Origin: Casuarina equisetifolia
Taxonomy: Eukaryota; Streptophyta; Magnoliopsida; Fagales; Casuarinaceae
Reading direction: 5' to 3'
NCBI GenBank assembly: GCA_028551475.1
Contig: CM052362.1
Span: 16,608,521-16,672,520, forward strand
DNA length: 64,000 nt
Shown: positions 44,851-56,622 of the stretch, in pieces
Position numbering within the stretch: the stretch's first letter is position 1
Layout: every line of letters begins with the position of its first letter
The notes under the pieces: generated by a model
What the model was told of the DNA's origin: nothing
The model's input: only the letters and a program-made list of their open reading frames with translations
Database searches by the model: none
Position numbers and translations under genes: made by a program

Positions 44851-45900
44851 TCAATGCAATGAAGGATTAAGAGGCTTAGTAGAAGGAGCAGTAGTAGTAT
44901 CAATGGGTTGGGGAGGTGGGGTGGGGGTTGGTGGCAATGCAAGATTAGAGGTGTCCAATGAAAGGTTGGAGGGGAGAGGTGAGGCAAGTGGAACTATACC
45001 TGAAGGAGCTGGTTCAGGAAGATCCATAGGTAATGATGAGAAAGTGTACATGTTAGGATTTGACACAACTGGAGGTGACGAGAGGGCCAAGCTGTCCAAA
45101 GAAGAAGAAAAAGAAAAAGAGGAAGAAAAAGGAAAAATAGTTTCTTGAAAAACAACATTATGATTAACGAAAAATTTATGAGACTGAGGGTCATAGACAT
45201 GATAACCTTTTTGAGAAGGAGGATAACCCATAAAAATGCATGGAAGGGCATGAGGACTAAACTTATCTTGAGGGCCAAAGGTGGTGATGTAACAATGACA
45301 ACCAAAAACACGAAAATGGTTAAGGGTAGGAGGTTTACCAAATAATTTTTCAAATGGACTGTGACCATGAAAAGAGGAAGAGGGAATTAGTTGACAAGGT
45401 AAGTGGCAGTGAGAAGGCATTCCCCTCAAAATGGCAGGGGGATGTGGGCTTGAAACATTAAAACATGGGCCACGTTTAATAAATGCTGATGTTTGTGTTC
45501 AACAACTCCATTTTGTTGAGGAGTGTGAATGCATGAGGCCTTATGGGAAATGCCCTTCATGAAAAGGAAGGAACAACACTTAGAAGAAAAAAATTCAGAG
45601 CCATTGTCAGAGCGAATGTGACAAACAATGGCATTGAATTGTGTATGAACTAGGAAGATGAAATATTGGATTTTGAAAAATACTTGGCTTTTAAATTGAA
45701 AGAGGAAAGTCCAAGTGGCACGGGAAAAGTCATCTGTAATGGTAAGAAAATAGCGTGCATCATCATGGGTGGGAGTTCGATGAGGACTTGAAACATCCAT
45801 GTGGACAAGCTTAAAAATGAAGTAAGTTAGAGTGTGACTAGTGGGAAAAGGTTGGCGGGTTTGTTTAGCTAAGAGGCAAATAGGATAGGAAAAAGAAGAA
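44851..45900 (-). pseudogene. Copia integrase and proline-rich linker (minus strand)
   Basis: 45800-45426 contains Y-F-L-T-I-T-D-D-F-S-R-A-T-W, H-I-R-S-D-N-G-S-E-F-F and T-P-Q-Q-N-G-V-V-E-H-K-H, so all three acidic residues of the D,D-35-E core are visible. 45429-44851 continues in another frame with P-F-E-K-L-F-G-K-P-P, F-G-C-H-C-Y and F-M-G-Y-P-P-S-Q-K-G-Y, then a long S/P-rich linker before RT. One frameshift near 45428 separates the halves. Confidence 0.9.
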
Positions 45901-46212
45901 GGACAAAAAATAGAAACACCAGAAGAAAAAAATTATTTTAAGGAAAAATGATCAAGACGTTGATGCAAAAGATCATAACTAATATTATTAATAAAAATTA
46001 TAGTTCAAAGAGATCGCTGTTCAAAAGTACAAACAGTGGACTTTAGGGAATTTAAATATTTAGAGAAAACATAACTAAAATTTTTGGAAAAACAAAAAAT
46101 TGAAAGTAGAGTCCTTAATCAACCTTGCTGAGCCCAATCAAATCCCCAGTCATATGATCTTGAAATACACAAAAAGCAACGAAAAAAATGGCTACACAAT
46201 TGTTATCATGGG

Positions 46213-46509
46213 TTAATTTTTGAATAGATAACAAATTGTGTTTAAAATGGAGAGCATATAAAATATTGGTGTGATGCAATTATGGATAAGATTGGTAGCG
46301 ATCAATATGGGTGATAGGACTAAGTAAGCTATCAGGCAATGTAATATTAATGGGTGCAACACATGGGGAAATGAATCAAGAAGAGATGAATTACAAGTGA
46401 TATGGTCACTAACCCTTGAATCGATTATCCATAAGGATGAAATGGGAGAAAGGGAAGAAACTGTACCTGAGAATGGGTCCGAAGAACCCATTTGGTTGAT
46501 GAAATTCAA
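46213..46509 (-). pseudogene. Copia protease (minus strand)
   Basis: A 98-codon stretch contains S-L-W-I-I-D-S-R-V-S-D-H-I-T. The catalytic D-S-G has R for G, the same change as in the protease at 6.0 kb, so it would be inactive. It lies between gag and integrase as expected. Confidence 0.85.
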
Positions 46510-46529
46510 GAGTTTGTGTTGTTAATTTG

Positions 46530-47748
46530 CAGTGAGAGTAAGCCTAGTGGATCTGCCATATATGCTACTTGGGCTAAGTGGATGATGATCCAAGATACCT
46601 GGACTGGGTGTGGGTGGATAGCTTGAAGAGCCCTGAAAAGAATATCCCCTAGTGAAGTCTATAACTGGGGGATAAGTTGAGCTATAGCCAGGTGAAGGTA
46701 GAGAATCAAATTCGGCAATATTATGGGCTAAAGGCCCTTGGCTAGTAGGCTTACGCCTAGTATTACCATGCTTCTTGGGCTTGCTACCAGAGGAGTAGCC
46801 TATTAATTGGTAGCAAGACTTGCACAGGTGTCTAGGCCGCTTACAATGACTACAAATGGGCTTGGATGTGGGAGGTGCCTATTGGGCATGAGGCGGGTTA
46901 GGCTCGTTGGGCCCACCCAAGGATAAGGCCTTAAATTGCGAATCATGGGTCTAGCCCATTTGGCCAAGAGATGCACTTGACCTAACTGGGGTGTGATTGG
47001 AAGTTGAATCTGAAACAACTGGCATCGTTACTAGGAGATGAATAGCTGTTAGTAGCAGTGCATTGGAGCAAGTCTTGCTTCGCAAGTGAGTAAAGCTTCT
47101 CCACGCTCAGTAGCTCGTCGCGTGACATGACATTGGAGTGAAGGATAGAGAATTCATTTGGTAGAGCTAAAAAAAGTTACAGGGATCGATCCTCCGCCTC
47201 ACAGCACCAAAATTGCTTACTAGTGTCAAAAGTGCCGTCATAACAATAGTGAAGAGGAGGCTGTTGGGCATCTAAAACACCTTAAAGCTCCTTCAAACAG
47301 AGGTAGAAGGATGTGAGGTCAGTGCTGAAGGCACTAAGAGACAAGTGGAGAGTGCCGATGGCTTGTTTGAAGGAAAAATTCTGGGTCCTGCTAATCTAAT
47401 CAAAGATATCTTGAAGCAATTGCTAGACATTAGCGACAGTAAGAGCAGTGGAGACCATAGGCTCAAGTGAGGAATTGACAGAGTGGGTTAACCAAGTCTT
47501 CATAGCCGCATGACACTGGTCCTAATGGTTGGCAGCGTCACCATTGCCAGTGGGTTGTGGGAGCTTGCTAGTCAGAAACCCATCTTATTCTAGGTAAGGA
47601 ACACTGTTTGGATTTGATCACTTCAAACATGCCAGTTGGCCTCTCCAGTGAGCTTTTGGGATACGATGCATGCCAGTTGAAGATCGGCAGTAGTGAGATG
47701 GTATAGGTTACGAAGAGAAGAGATAGTGGAGATGTTGGTGGTGGCCAT
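46530..47748 (-). pseudogene. Copia gag with intact zinc knuckle (minus strand)
   Basis: Gag starts at ATG 47748 (M-A-T-T-N-I-S) and runs left through several stops to about 46530. Near 46850-46800 one frame reads C-S-H-C-K-R-P-R-H-L-C-K-S-C, a complete CX2CX4HX4C nucleic-acid-binding knuckle. The linker after it is rich in S, P and Y. The stops rule out a working capsid protein. Confidence 0.8.
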
Positions 47749-47769
47749 AAGGAAGGTGAACAATGTAGA

Positions 47770-48330
47770 GGAAATTAAGGATAAGGGTAATTTGGTAAAT
47801 GAAGAAAGGAAGAGCAAAGGTGGCTAGGGTTGATGGGAAAAGAAAAAACAATGTAGAAGGTGGCTAAGGTTGACGTGAAAAGAAAAGGAAAAAACAAATA
47901 AGAAAAGAAAAGGCGGCTAGGTTTATGTGTACAAGGAGGAAAAAGACGAAGGTGAAAAAGATGAGAGAATGGCGTGACTAATGTGAAGAGGAAAAAGGAA
48001 TAGGAGAAAGAGAAAAACACCTTGGTTACTAGTAGGTGGAAAAAAAAGAGAGGAAAAAGAAAGGGAATTATGAAGGAAGAATAGAAAGGATAAAGAGAGA
48101 GAAAAGACTTGGTCTACAGGTAGGTGGAAAAAAAAAAAGAAAGAGAAAGGGAATTGTGAAGAGAGAAAAGACCAAAGGAGGAAGAAAGTACAACAAGACT
48201 AAAGTGGAGAAAAGAAAAGGTGGGCAATTAACAAGAATTTATGGGAGAGAGAAACAATGAAGGAAGAAAAAAAACAGCAAAAGAGTCACAACTCGTTAGA
48301 AGAGAAAAAGGGCAGAAGCTAGGATCGTTT
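47770..48330. other. Leader region of the minus-strand Copia
   Basis: An untranslated region between primer site and gag. It is purine-rich on the plus strand (runs of gaaaaag/ggaaaaa), with a partial internal duplication (ttggt-ac-agtaggtggaaaaaaaa at about 48023 and 48110). Confidence 0.6.
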
Positions 48331-48344
48331 GGCAATCGATACCA
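48331..48344 (-). promoter_or_regulatory. Primer-binding site of the minus-strand Copia
   Basis: On the minus strand tggtatcgattgcc follows the 5' LTR directly. It begins like the initiator tRNA-Met complement (tggtatc). Confidence 0.75.
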
Positions 48345-48547
48345 TGTAAGAAAATAAGAAACTGCGAGGGAACATGAATGATTTCTCTATTACTGTGATA
48401 ATCTTTACAATGCTTGCTATACATTTATAGAAACATAGCTTAACCTAGGAAAGGTAAACCAAATATTTACAATAATTACAATGATATTGTACCTAATCAT
48501 AGGTACTAATATGGTAACATATTAGGTGAGACAGCTATCTATTAACA
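48345..48547 (-). repeat. 5' LTR of the minus-strand Copia
   Basis: 203 bp, partner of 42917-43119. On the minus strand it begins tgttaatagatagc and ends ttttcttaca, followed by the target copy aattg on its outer side. Confidence 0.9.
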
Positions 48548-49012
48548 AATTGCTTGCTCCTCATCCCCTATACCTCCCACCAAAAATTAGTCAAGCTAAG
48601 TTCGATCATATGCTAGAGTCTAATCTTTGCTAAAATAATTGGTTGCTCTGGTTTTCAACATGACACACTATTCAGAAGTCCTTGATACTGGATCCTTTAA
48701 TCATGCAATTTTCATGAGGATCAACAAAGCTGGTAGAAAGCAGTTCGGTAAGTAAACAAAACAAAGAGAAAGCCAGATAAGGCTGATAAGGTAAAGCAAG
48801 TGATAGGTGGAGTACAACAATGTTATAAGTAAAGTATGTTTTACTCACTCCAGTTGTAAGATAATAGGAAAACATACAAGACTACTACTTGTATATTACA
48901 GTAGAGCATGCTATTAAAAGCATGCAGAGGGCAAAACGACTATGATTACTTCAATCATTTAAATGAGTGTGTTTAGTAGTTTGTACAAAGCAGAAAAGGG
49001 AGAGCTACTTTT

Positions 49013-49240
49013 TCAGCTCCTTTTCTGTATAGCGATGCCACGGCCCTTTCCCACGAAGTGATCCTTAATCACCACACCCCCATATGCCCGGGCTATCTCG
49101 TCACAATTAATGGCAATCTCTTGCTTTTGAGGCAACGTCCTAATGTGTGACTTGGTATGTTGCGTCTTGTGGCCAAGGAATTCGTCTATCATCTCAAAGC
49201 CTTCCAAACCGATCTTTGCTAGGCCTTTCTAAGGTGCCAT
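49013..49240 (-). pseudogene. Small protein A2, early stop codon
   Basis: Aligned with A1 and A3, the start is ATG 49240, but codon 4 (CAG in the relatives) is TAG: M-A-P-stop-K-G-L-A-K-I-G. The rest stays open to the stop at 49013 and keeps E-G-F-E-M-I-D-E-F-L-G and Y-G-G-V-V-I-K-D-H-F. A shortened product could only start at an internal Met (49207), losing the N-terminal 11 residues. The TATA-like box is also weakened (tatatgaag). Probably a pseudogene. Confidence 0.7.
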
Positions 49241-51330
49241 ACTTCATAGAAATAGTAGAACAGATATAGAGATCAAGTGGCTCTCTTGCTCAATTTCCTC
49301 ATACTAATGTTTCAAGCAGGCTTCCCTTCATATAGTGAGTTAGAGCAATCCTTACGCTTCTCTCTTTACAGGCCCTAACAAGAACGTGAAATAGAATATG
49401 GAATTTCAAAAGAAAATGCAAAGAAAGCCAACTTTTGATGATTCTTTTGAAAGATGCATAGTTACTGGGAAATTCCTTTGGGAAATTGAAGCTTAGTATT
49501 ATACACTTTTCCCCCCTAAAAAATAGAATAATATGTTATGTATACCTCCTACTCTTTCTTTTGTTTAATCCCTACATATCATGTTGTACATGGATATATC
49601 TAACAGTTCAATTACTTAGCTTTTAAACATTTTTTTTTGACTTATTACATGACTGAGAATTTATCCAGAAAGTATTTCTTTTCTTGTTGTCTTTGTATCC
49701 CTTTATTCTTTTCTTTGTAATCCTTAAGCTTTTGTTTTATCATTCAACATAAATAAAGGAATAAACCTTTTTGGAATTAAACTAATAGAATATGGATAAA
49801 GCTGTGACATACAAGGAAATCACTACAATTCTATCCATTCCTTTTTCTATTCTTCATAAGAGAATAATTACAACTTATTTATTCTCATTTCTTCAAAATT
49901 CTGTCAATCTTTCTTCAATAAAAGAGTAAATGATCTATTTTATTTGTCTTCATAGTTCTTGTTTTGTGAAGATTATGGATTAACTAATTATTTTTAGTTT
50001 GAAATCATGAAATTTTCAAAGATAAATTTTCATGGGAAAAGATAGAGCTATCCTATTAACTCTTTTGTGAGGCTGAGTTCTTACTCTTGCAAAAAGAGTC
50101 ATTCCCATTAAGGTTCAAACCATCTCCTTTGGTAGGCAAGTGTAGTGACTCCCATATCACCCCTATGTAGAGATGAAAACACTCTTTTGCGTTAGTCTAA
50201 CATAGACAATATGGTTTCGAGATTTCAATTTAAAATCTCATCGAAACATAATTAAGGGATTTTTTTTTCATTTGAGTAAAATTTAATACTATTAAAGATT
50301 TTGAAACTTTAATTTGGGGATTGTTAAGACAATTCTTTGCTATTATTTTTATGTAATGTTAGTTCTTAGTTACTTGAAAAATATAACATAACGTACTAAA
50401 TTATGAATCTTGTAAATGCATATCAGTGGATGTGTTTAATTATATTTCCTAAATGTCCTTAATATGTAATTGGTCAGAGAATAAATCATGATTGTTAAAC
50501 TTCTAAATATGCCTTCTAGAAATACTTCTTACAGTTGTCTACCATTATAGTATCCTACTATAATACATAATGATTTTTTAATGATTTTCATTTTGATAGC
50601 CACTAAGTTAACAAAGATACTACTTCAATGGTGGAGTAGTCAAATTGAAACAATCTTCCAGATGAATGGAGTAAGTTCTAGTTAATAAAATAAAAAGAAA
50701 TGAAATAAACGCAATTAGGAAGCAACTTGGTGATGCATCCACAATCAGATGTCAGGTACGCAAATAGTTTATTATATGTGCTTATAATCTTCGGATACAA
50801 GGGAGAACAATCAAAATAGTACCTCTGGGCATGGGTACTCATCATTAGGGATTAAAAAAAATAAAAATTCCCTTCATTGTAATCTATACGTGGAGTAGGG
50901 CAGGTTAGCGAGATATTTGAGGTCTTTGGACAGATGTCTATTACATCAGTCAAAGCTAAAGAATGCAGCATATATCTCCGCAAAGGTTTTCCCTAGAAAT
51001 TTAGATTCGGGCGTAGATAGATTTTTTTTTTTGAAGAATAAGATTGATAAATCATGAGGTAAGGAAGAGTTTCGTTTTAACGCCCACCTTAGGGAATTAT
51101 AAGGTTCCTATGGGATATGCTTGGTACAAAGGAAGCCAAAAGTGAGGCCAATCTCAAGTAGGCAGATCTAATTGCTACTCACAATCTTCACTTACGTAAA
51201 GACAAAAGCACATCCTCACAAACTGATATACCATGAATTCTGTTTTTAGGTTAATGGTGGGCTGCTAATTGAACTACATGCCTACTGAAAAGATACTCTA
51301 AAAGTTGATTACTAAACTTGTCGTAGAACT

Positions 51331-51334
<4 letters not shown>

Positions 51335-51388
<54 letters not shown>
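51335..51388. repeat. (TA)n microsatellite, about 27 units
   Basis: An uninterrupted ta run. Copy 1 has only cttgttattgtt at the same place (about 27050), so the array grew after the duplication. Confidence 0.95.
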
Positions 51389-51391
<3 letters not shown>

Positions 51392-51987
51392 GAGGTCTTG
51401 AAGTTAAAAGGAGAAAACAAATGGATAGTGATTATTAACCCTAAGAATAGGAGTAAGACTATGTTCTAATTTTTTTTTTCTTTTTTCCATGGATGCACCC
51501 AATGTCAAACATGAGACCTTTTAATTTCAAGTAGCAAATGCTCCCAACTGACCTAGAGATGAGCCAACATTAACTTTACATTAACTCAGGTACTTTTTGT
51601 AATCTCAAATGATTTTTTTTTTCTCTTTCGTTCAGTTACCATCATGGGGGAAGAACGCCCTTGAATGTTGTGGTGATTCCCCCAGTTCATGTTATGTGCC
51701 AAGTAGTGCTAATGGCTTACTTTGTATGCTTTTGATCCTCGATGGAACGAGGGAAGTTTTGGTGGAAGCATATTTCTTGGCATTTTTGTCTAACAATTGG
51801 GATTCAAATAACAGATGAATAAGGCAGATAAGGTTGTTAAAAGGAATAAAGTTTGGTCCTAATCCCCAAGTGGAAGGGGACACCAAAGGCAGCAACACCG
51901 TCTTGCTATGCTTCCAGTCCCCATACGGAATCAACCGTGTGTGACACAAGGGAACCCTCTCGGACTTTATCCTTCTACACGGGGAAG

Positions 51988-52314
51988 TGTTAGAGAAGAC
52001 CACATCCACTCGCCTTCCCGCGCGTGCTCCGCACGCGTGGGACACCGCTGCTCACTCGAAGTCTCTACAAACCCTAACCGCTGCCAATTGAGAAACTCGG
52101 CTAGAATCTTTCATAAAACCTTTATGTAAATGATATGATTTTGTTTCCTTTCTCATATGATTGTAAATTCTATAAAGAACCTAATTATACATGGATGTAA
52201 TTAACGAGAGATTTGATCAATAATAGAGATAAAATTTTTTGGCCATTCTTCCTCTGTTCTATTCAAAGTTAGGGTTCCGTGCGATCCTATTCTCTGCCTT
52301 CAATCTTTCTTTCA
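51988..52314 (+). repeat. 5' LTR of the plus-strand Copia
   Basis: Begins tgttagagaagacc and ends tctttctttca. It contains a CG-rich palindrome (cgcgtgc-tcc-gcacgcg, 52021-52037). Confidence 0.92.
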
Positions 52315-52328
52315 TGGTATCAAGAGCC
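52315..52328 (+). promoter_or_regulatory. Primer-binding site of the plus-strand Copia
   Basis: tggtatcaagagcc directly after the LTR, matching the initiator tRNA-Met complement with one extra a. Confidence 0.88.
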
Positions 52329-52400
52329 TAAGGCTCACGCCGATTAACCGGAATCCATCCCTTGCCCTAATTTTTTCTCTCCTCAATTTTGTCAAATTTC

Positions 52401-53549
52401 ATGGCTTCCTCATCATCCCCTAATGTTGCTCCTTTCGTTCCGGCCAACTCCCCTGCCCCGCCCGTCCCCCCACTCAGCTCCCTTGAACAATTTGATGGCT
52501 TTAATTATGTGGTCTGGCAAGCTCGACTCATCCCCTTCCTCGACTCTTACGGCCTTCTCTCGATTTTGGACGGCGTTGAACTTGCACCGCTTGAAATCAT
52601 CACCAACTCCGACAAAACCACCACCCCCAACCCCGCATATGATGCGTGGCGTACTCGTGACCAAGCGGCCATGAGCTGGTTGATGGCTACCTCCACCAAC
52701 GCCGTCATGACCCAGCTAACCGATCTCCAAACTGCCACTGACGCTTGGGCCTTCCTGAAACAAACCTATACTGCCCAATCCACGGCTCGCTCTTCCGTGC
52801 TTCGGATGCAACTCCAAACCCTCACTCGAGGAAATTGGTCTGTGACTGAATTCCTCAGTGAGGTCAAGGCCATCCTTGACCAATTGGGAGTAATCGGTGA
52901 AAAGTTGTCAAAGTCCGAGTACCAATTGTAGGTCCTCTGTGGCCTCGGAGATGATTTTGAAGGGCTGGCGACCTCGATCTCGATGGTGCAGACACAAACT
53001 GGCTTTTTCAGCCGAGAAGCCTTCCATGGCCTCCTCCTCACCCACGAAGGTCGTGAACACCAGCGGCACCCGACGACGTCACGGGCGGTTGCTTTTGCAG
53101 CTCACATAGGTCGTGGGTCTGGGGCCTCTTCCCCTGTCATGGGCCAGCCTCGCCCTAACCCCACAAGCCCGCCTTCAGCCATCTTGGGCCAACCCCCATC
53201 TGATGGGCTTCTGCCTAACCCTTCCCAGCAGCAACCTTGGTCCAACAGAAACAATAGGCATGGGCCGCAACGCAATAGGCCCTTTTGTCATTTATGTCGC
53301 AAGCCGGGCCACCACGTGGCCAATTGCCGTGAGAGATTCAACCCGGCCTTCAACCCTCCCACCAACCCAACCCCACAGGCCCGGTCCACACACTTCCAAC
53401 CCCAAGCTCACTATGCTTACCCTGACCCAACCTACTACAATCCCGCCCCTTATCCCCAGGCCCACTATAGTCATCTTCCCCCCTCTCAATTCCTATCACC
53501 CCCCTCCCCCCCCTCCCTCCTCCCTAGACCTTGCCTCCTGGCACCCTGA
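52401..53549 (+). pseudogene. Copia gag of the plus-strand element, one in-frame stop
   Basis: ATG 52401 opens M-A-S-S-S-S-P-N-V-A-P. The frame carries L-E-Q-F-D-G-F-N-Y-V-V-W-Q, R-D-Q-A-A-M-S-W-L-M-A and L-K-Q-T-Y-T-A-Q-S, the plant Copia gag pattern. A TAG at 52929-52931 interrupts it, then it continues L-C-G-L-G-D-D-F-E-G-L and a long Q/P-rich part. An intact knuckle C-H-L-C-R-K-P-G-H-H-V-A-N-C lies at about 53287-53330. Nearly complete, with a single nonsense change. Confidence 0.88.
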
Positions 53550-53850
53550 CTCTGGTGCCTCCCACCACATCACTGACTCCGCTGCCTCCCTCTCCAGTGT
53601 CTCTCCTTACACTAGGTCCCAACAACTCACCATTGGTGATGGCGCTTCTCTCCCCATTACCCACACAAGTAACTTACACACCCCTTCCTTCCGAATGTCT
53701 AATATTCTTGTCGTTCCGTCAATTACCAAGAATCTTTTGTCTGTTTCTAAATTTTCCTCCGATAATAATTGTTTTTTTCTTATTTTCTACACATCATTTT
53801 TGGGCCATCTCTCGTCACACGGGTCAGATCATCCTCCACGACACCCTTGA
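53520..53850 (+). pseudogene. Copia protease of the plus-strand element
   Basis: This frame gives H-P-D-S-G-A-S-H-H-I-T-D, with the catalytic D-S-G preserved, then L-T-I-G-D-G-A-S-L and S-I-T-K-N-L-L-S-V-S-K-F. A frameshift in a poly-T stretch near 53775 breaks the link to integrase. Confidence 0.85.
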
Positions 53851-54740
53851 TTGTGGACTTTATTGAGTCTCTCCTTCTGGATTTTCATCGTCTCCCCGTG
53901 CTCTTCTTGCTGTCTGTTCCAGCTCTCCCGTGTTGTGGCATCATCGCTTAGGCCACCCTACCCCTGATGTGCTTACTCGTCTGTTGTAGTCCTCCAATAT
54001 TCATGTCTCGTCAATTGGTCGTCCCTCTTGTATGGCGTGTGCTACTAGTAAAAGCCATCGCCACCCCCATCCCCTTTCATCTTCTAGGTCATCCGCCCCT
54101 CTCCAGTTAGTCCATTTTGATGTTTGGGGCCCGTCTCCTGTTGTGTCGTTGAATGGAAATAAATATTATGTCTATTTTATTGATGACTTCTCTCATTTTA
54201 CATGGTTCTACACGTTCTCCTCTCGCTCTCAATTTTTAGATATTTTTATTACGTTTCGTACTTTTATGGAAACCCAACTTCAGTGCAGGTTACAGGCTAT
54301 TCAGTGTGACGACGCTCCCGAATTTGTCTCCACTGCCTTCCTTACCTATCTTCAGCAACATGGCATCCATTAGCGCCTCTCATGCCCATATGCTCCTTTT
54401 CAAAATGGTGCTGCTGAACGCAAACATCGACACATTGTCCAAACTGGCCTTGCCTTCTTACACCAGTCTTCCATCCTTTCCCATTTTTGGGACTTTGCCT
54501 TTGAAACTGCTGTCTATCTCATCAACCATCTCCCCACTCCTGTCAATGGCCATCTTTCTCCTTGGCAACTTTTGTTCCACCATCCTCCCCCCATCTCCCA
54601 CCTCCGTGTCTTTGGCTGTGCTGTTTTTCCTTACCTACGCCCCTATGCACCCTACAAACTTGCCCTTCACTCCCGTGCTTGTGTCTTCTTGGGCTACCCC
54701 CTAGCTATCATGGCTACCGCTACTACTGTCCTGTGACCTG
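53850..54740 (+). pseudogene. Copia integrase of the plus-strand element
   Basis: The zinc-binding region (W-H-H-R-L-G-H-P at about 53940, C-M-A-C-A at 54030) precedes the core: Q-L-V-H-F-D-V-W-G-P, Y-F-I-D-D-F-S-H-F-T-W and a degraded Q-C-D-D-A-P-E-F (family form: S-D-N-G-x-E-F). A stop at 54371 is followed in another frame by Q-N-G-A-A-E-R-K-H-R-H. The C-terminal R-V-F-G-C-A-V-F-P-Y and F-L-G-Y run to about 54700. Confidence 0.88.
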
Positions 54741-55079
54741 CCATTTCTTTATTGTCACTGATGCAAAATTCCATGAGGATGTCTTTCCTTATCATACTCC
54801 TCCTTCATCCACTCACCCCCCTCCCAACCAGTCACTGTACCTACTCCCTTACCTATTCCACTTGCTGTACCTTCCCCCCTTCTCCTGACCATTCTCCTGA
54901 CCCTTCCCTGCCACCCCCTCCCTCTTCCCCTCCCCCCCCCAAATACCTCTCCTTCCCTCCCTCCATCTCCCCCACCCCGCCCTCATCCTGTTACTCGCCT
55001 TCAAGATGGCACCTTGCAGTGCCGCACTCTCACTCGCCACCATACCTTTGCCCTCACCGCCTCTGCCCATCCCTATCCT

Positions 55080-56600
55080 GAGCCTACCTACTTTTCCCAG
55101 GCTGTTCATGACTCCCATTGGCATGATGCCATGGCTGTTGAGTACACTGCTCTCATTCGCAATGGCACCTGAACTCTTGTTCCTCTCTTTTCTGGTGCTC
55201 GCCCTATTGGTTGCAAGTGGATCTTTAAGGTGAAACTTCGAGCTGATGGGTCCCTTGAACGATATAAGGCTCGCCTGGTTGCCAAAGGCTTCCATCAACA
55301 AGAAGGCATTGACTTCATCAAAACCTTTAGCCCTATTGCCAAACTTGTAACGGTCCACACGGTGATCTCTCTTGCCTATTCCTGTGGTTGGGCTATTCTT
55401 CAGCTAGATGTCTTAAATGCCTTCCTCCATGGTTACTTGTCTGAAGTTGTCTATATGGAGCAGCCTCCCGGGTTTGTCGATTCCACTCGGCCCTCTCATG
55501 TTTGTCGATTACACCGGTCTTTGTATGGTCTTAAGTAGGCTCCTCGGGCATGGTACACTCATCTAAGCACTTTCTTAACATCGCTTGGGTTTGTTATCTC
55601 GGTTGCCGACACCTCTCTTTTCACTCTTCATGCTCCTCGGTACAGTATTTTCCTCCTGGTCTATGTGGATGATATTATACTCACTGGCTCTCCCCAAGCC
55701 CCTCTTTCTCGGCTCCTCCAGGTTCTCCAATAGGAATTTGCTATTGAGGATCTTGGTCATCTACACTACTTTCTTAGTGTCGAAGTTCAACCGACGCCTT
55801 GTGGTTTTCTCCTTCATTAGGCCAAGTTCACACTTGACATCCTTGCTCGTGCCAAGATGACAGATGCGAAGGCTGTGTCCACTCCCTGCACTACTGCTGA
55901 GCCGCTATCACTTTGGAGCAGCGAACCCCTTGCCGACCCTGGCCTCTATCATAGCATCGTTGGTGCTCTCCAGTATCTCACTCTCACTCGTCCCGACATT
56001 GCCTATGTTGTCAACACCGCATGCCAGTTCCTTCACCGCCCGACTTCTGAGCATTGGCAAGCTGTTAAGCGGATTCTCCGCTACTTGGCTGACACTCCCT
56101 GACTTGGTCTCCTCTTGACCCGCAGCAGCTCCACCCTCCTCCATGCATTTTCTGATGCCGGTTGGGAGGGTGACCGTGATGATCATCGTTCTGTCAGTGG
56201 TTTTTGCATCTTCCTTGGCAACAATCTCATTTCGTGGAGTTCCCGTAAGCAGCGCACCGTGGCCCGCTCTAGTACTTAAGCTTAATACAAGTGTTTGGCT
56301 GACACTATTGCTGAACTGATGTGGATCGAGTACCTTCTTCGAGATCTTCGTGCCCTACCTCCACACCCTCCAACCCTTTGGTGTGACAACTTATCTGCCC
56401 TCTATCTCACTGCCAATCCTGTCTTCCATGCTCGCACCAAACATATTGAGATTGACTTCCACTTCATTCGGGAACGTCTTGCTCGCGGCCAACTTTATCT
56501 CTAGTTTATCTCTTCAGTGGACTAACCCGCCGACATCTTCACCAAAGGCCTATCCACTGCTCGCTTCCGCACTCTTCGCTCCAAGCTGACGATGCATTCT
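55080..56600 (+). pseudogene. Copia reverse transcriptase/RNase H of the plus-strand element
   Basis: From about 55100: [38 protein letters not shown] and P-P-G-F-V-D. A stop at 55536 follows S-L-Y-G-L-K. Next come L-V-Y-V-D-D-I-I-L-T-G (about 55660), Y-L-T-L-T-R-P-D-I-A-Y-V (55980), [10 protein letters not shown] (56190), L-W-C-D-N and H-A-R-T-K-H-I-E-I-D (56430), then A-D-I-F-T-K-G-L (56535). All RT and RNase H blocks are present, with about seven stops. Confidence 0.9.
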
Positions 56601-56622
56601 GCCCCTTCAGCTTGCGAGGACA

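Larger units (their letters stand above)
42917..48547 (-). mobile_element. Copia LTR retrotransposon, full span, minus strand
   Basis: A 5.63-kb element with 203-bp LTRs at both ends, flanked by the 5-bp duplication aattg (42912-42916 and 48548-48552). Copies 1 and 3 of the duplication show the empty site (gtaattgcttcc), which fixes the borders. The order on the minus strand is LTR, primer site, gag with zinc knuckle, protease, integrase, RT, RNase H, purine tract, LTR. About 22 of 203 LTR positions differ by eye (11 percent). Coding frames are interrupted but largely readable. Confidence 0.93.
48553..51987. repeat. Segmental duplication copy 2, middle part
   Basis: Resumes the match to copy 1 (24285-27670) after the Copia insertion, with gene A2 and the AT-rich spacer. 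It ends at ggaag, where the second Copia was inserted. Confidence 0.88.

Noticed and set aside
44279..45148. Plus-strand frames of 173 and 102 codons, one G/E-rich
   Set aside because: Antisense of the minus-strand Copia integrase linker and RT, which are clearly coding by motif.
53113..54888. Several 100-245-codon frames rich in P, S and L
   Set aside because: Shadow frames of the C-rich Copia gag-integrase region. The true frames carry the zinc knuckle, D-S-G and integrase motifs.
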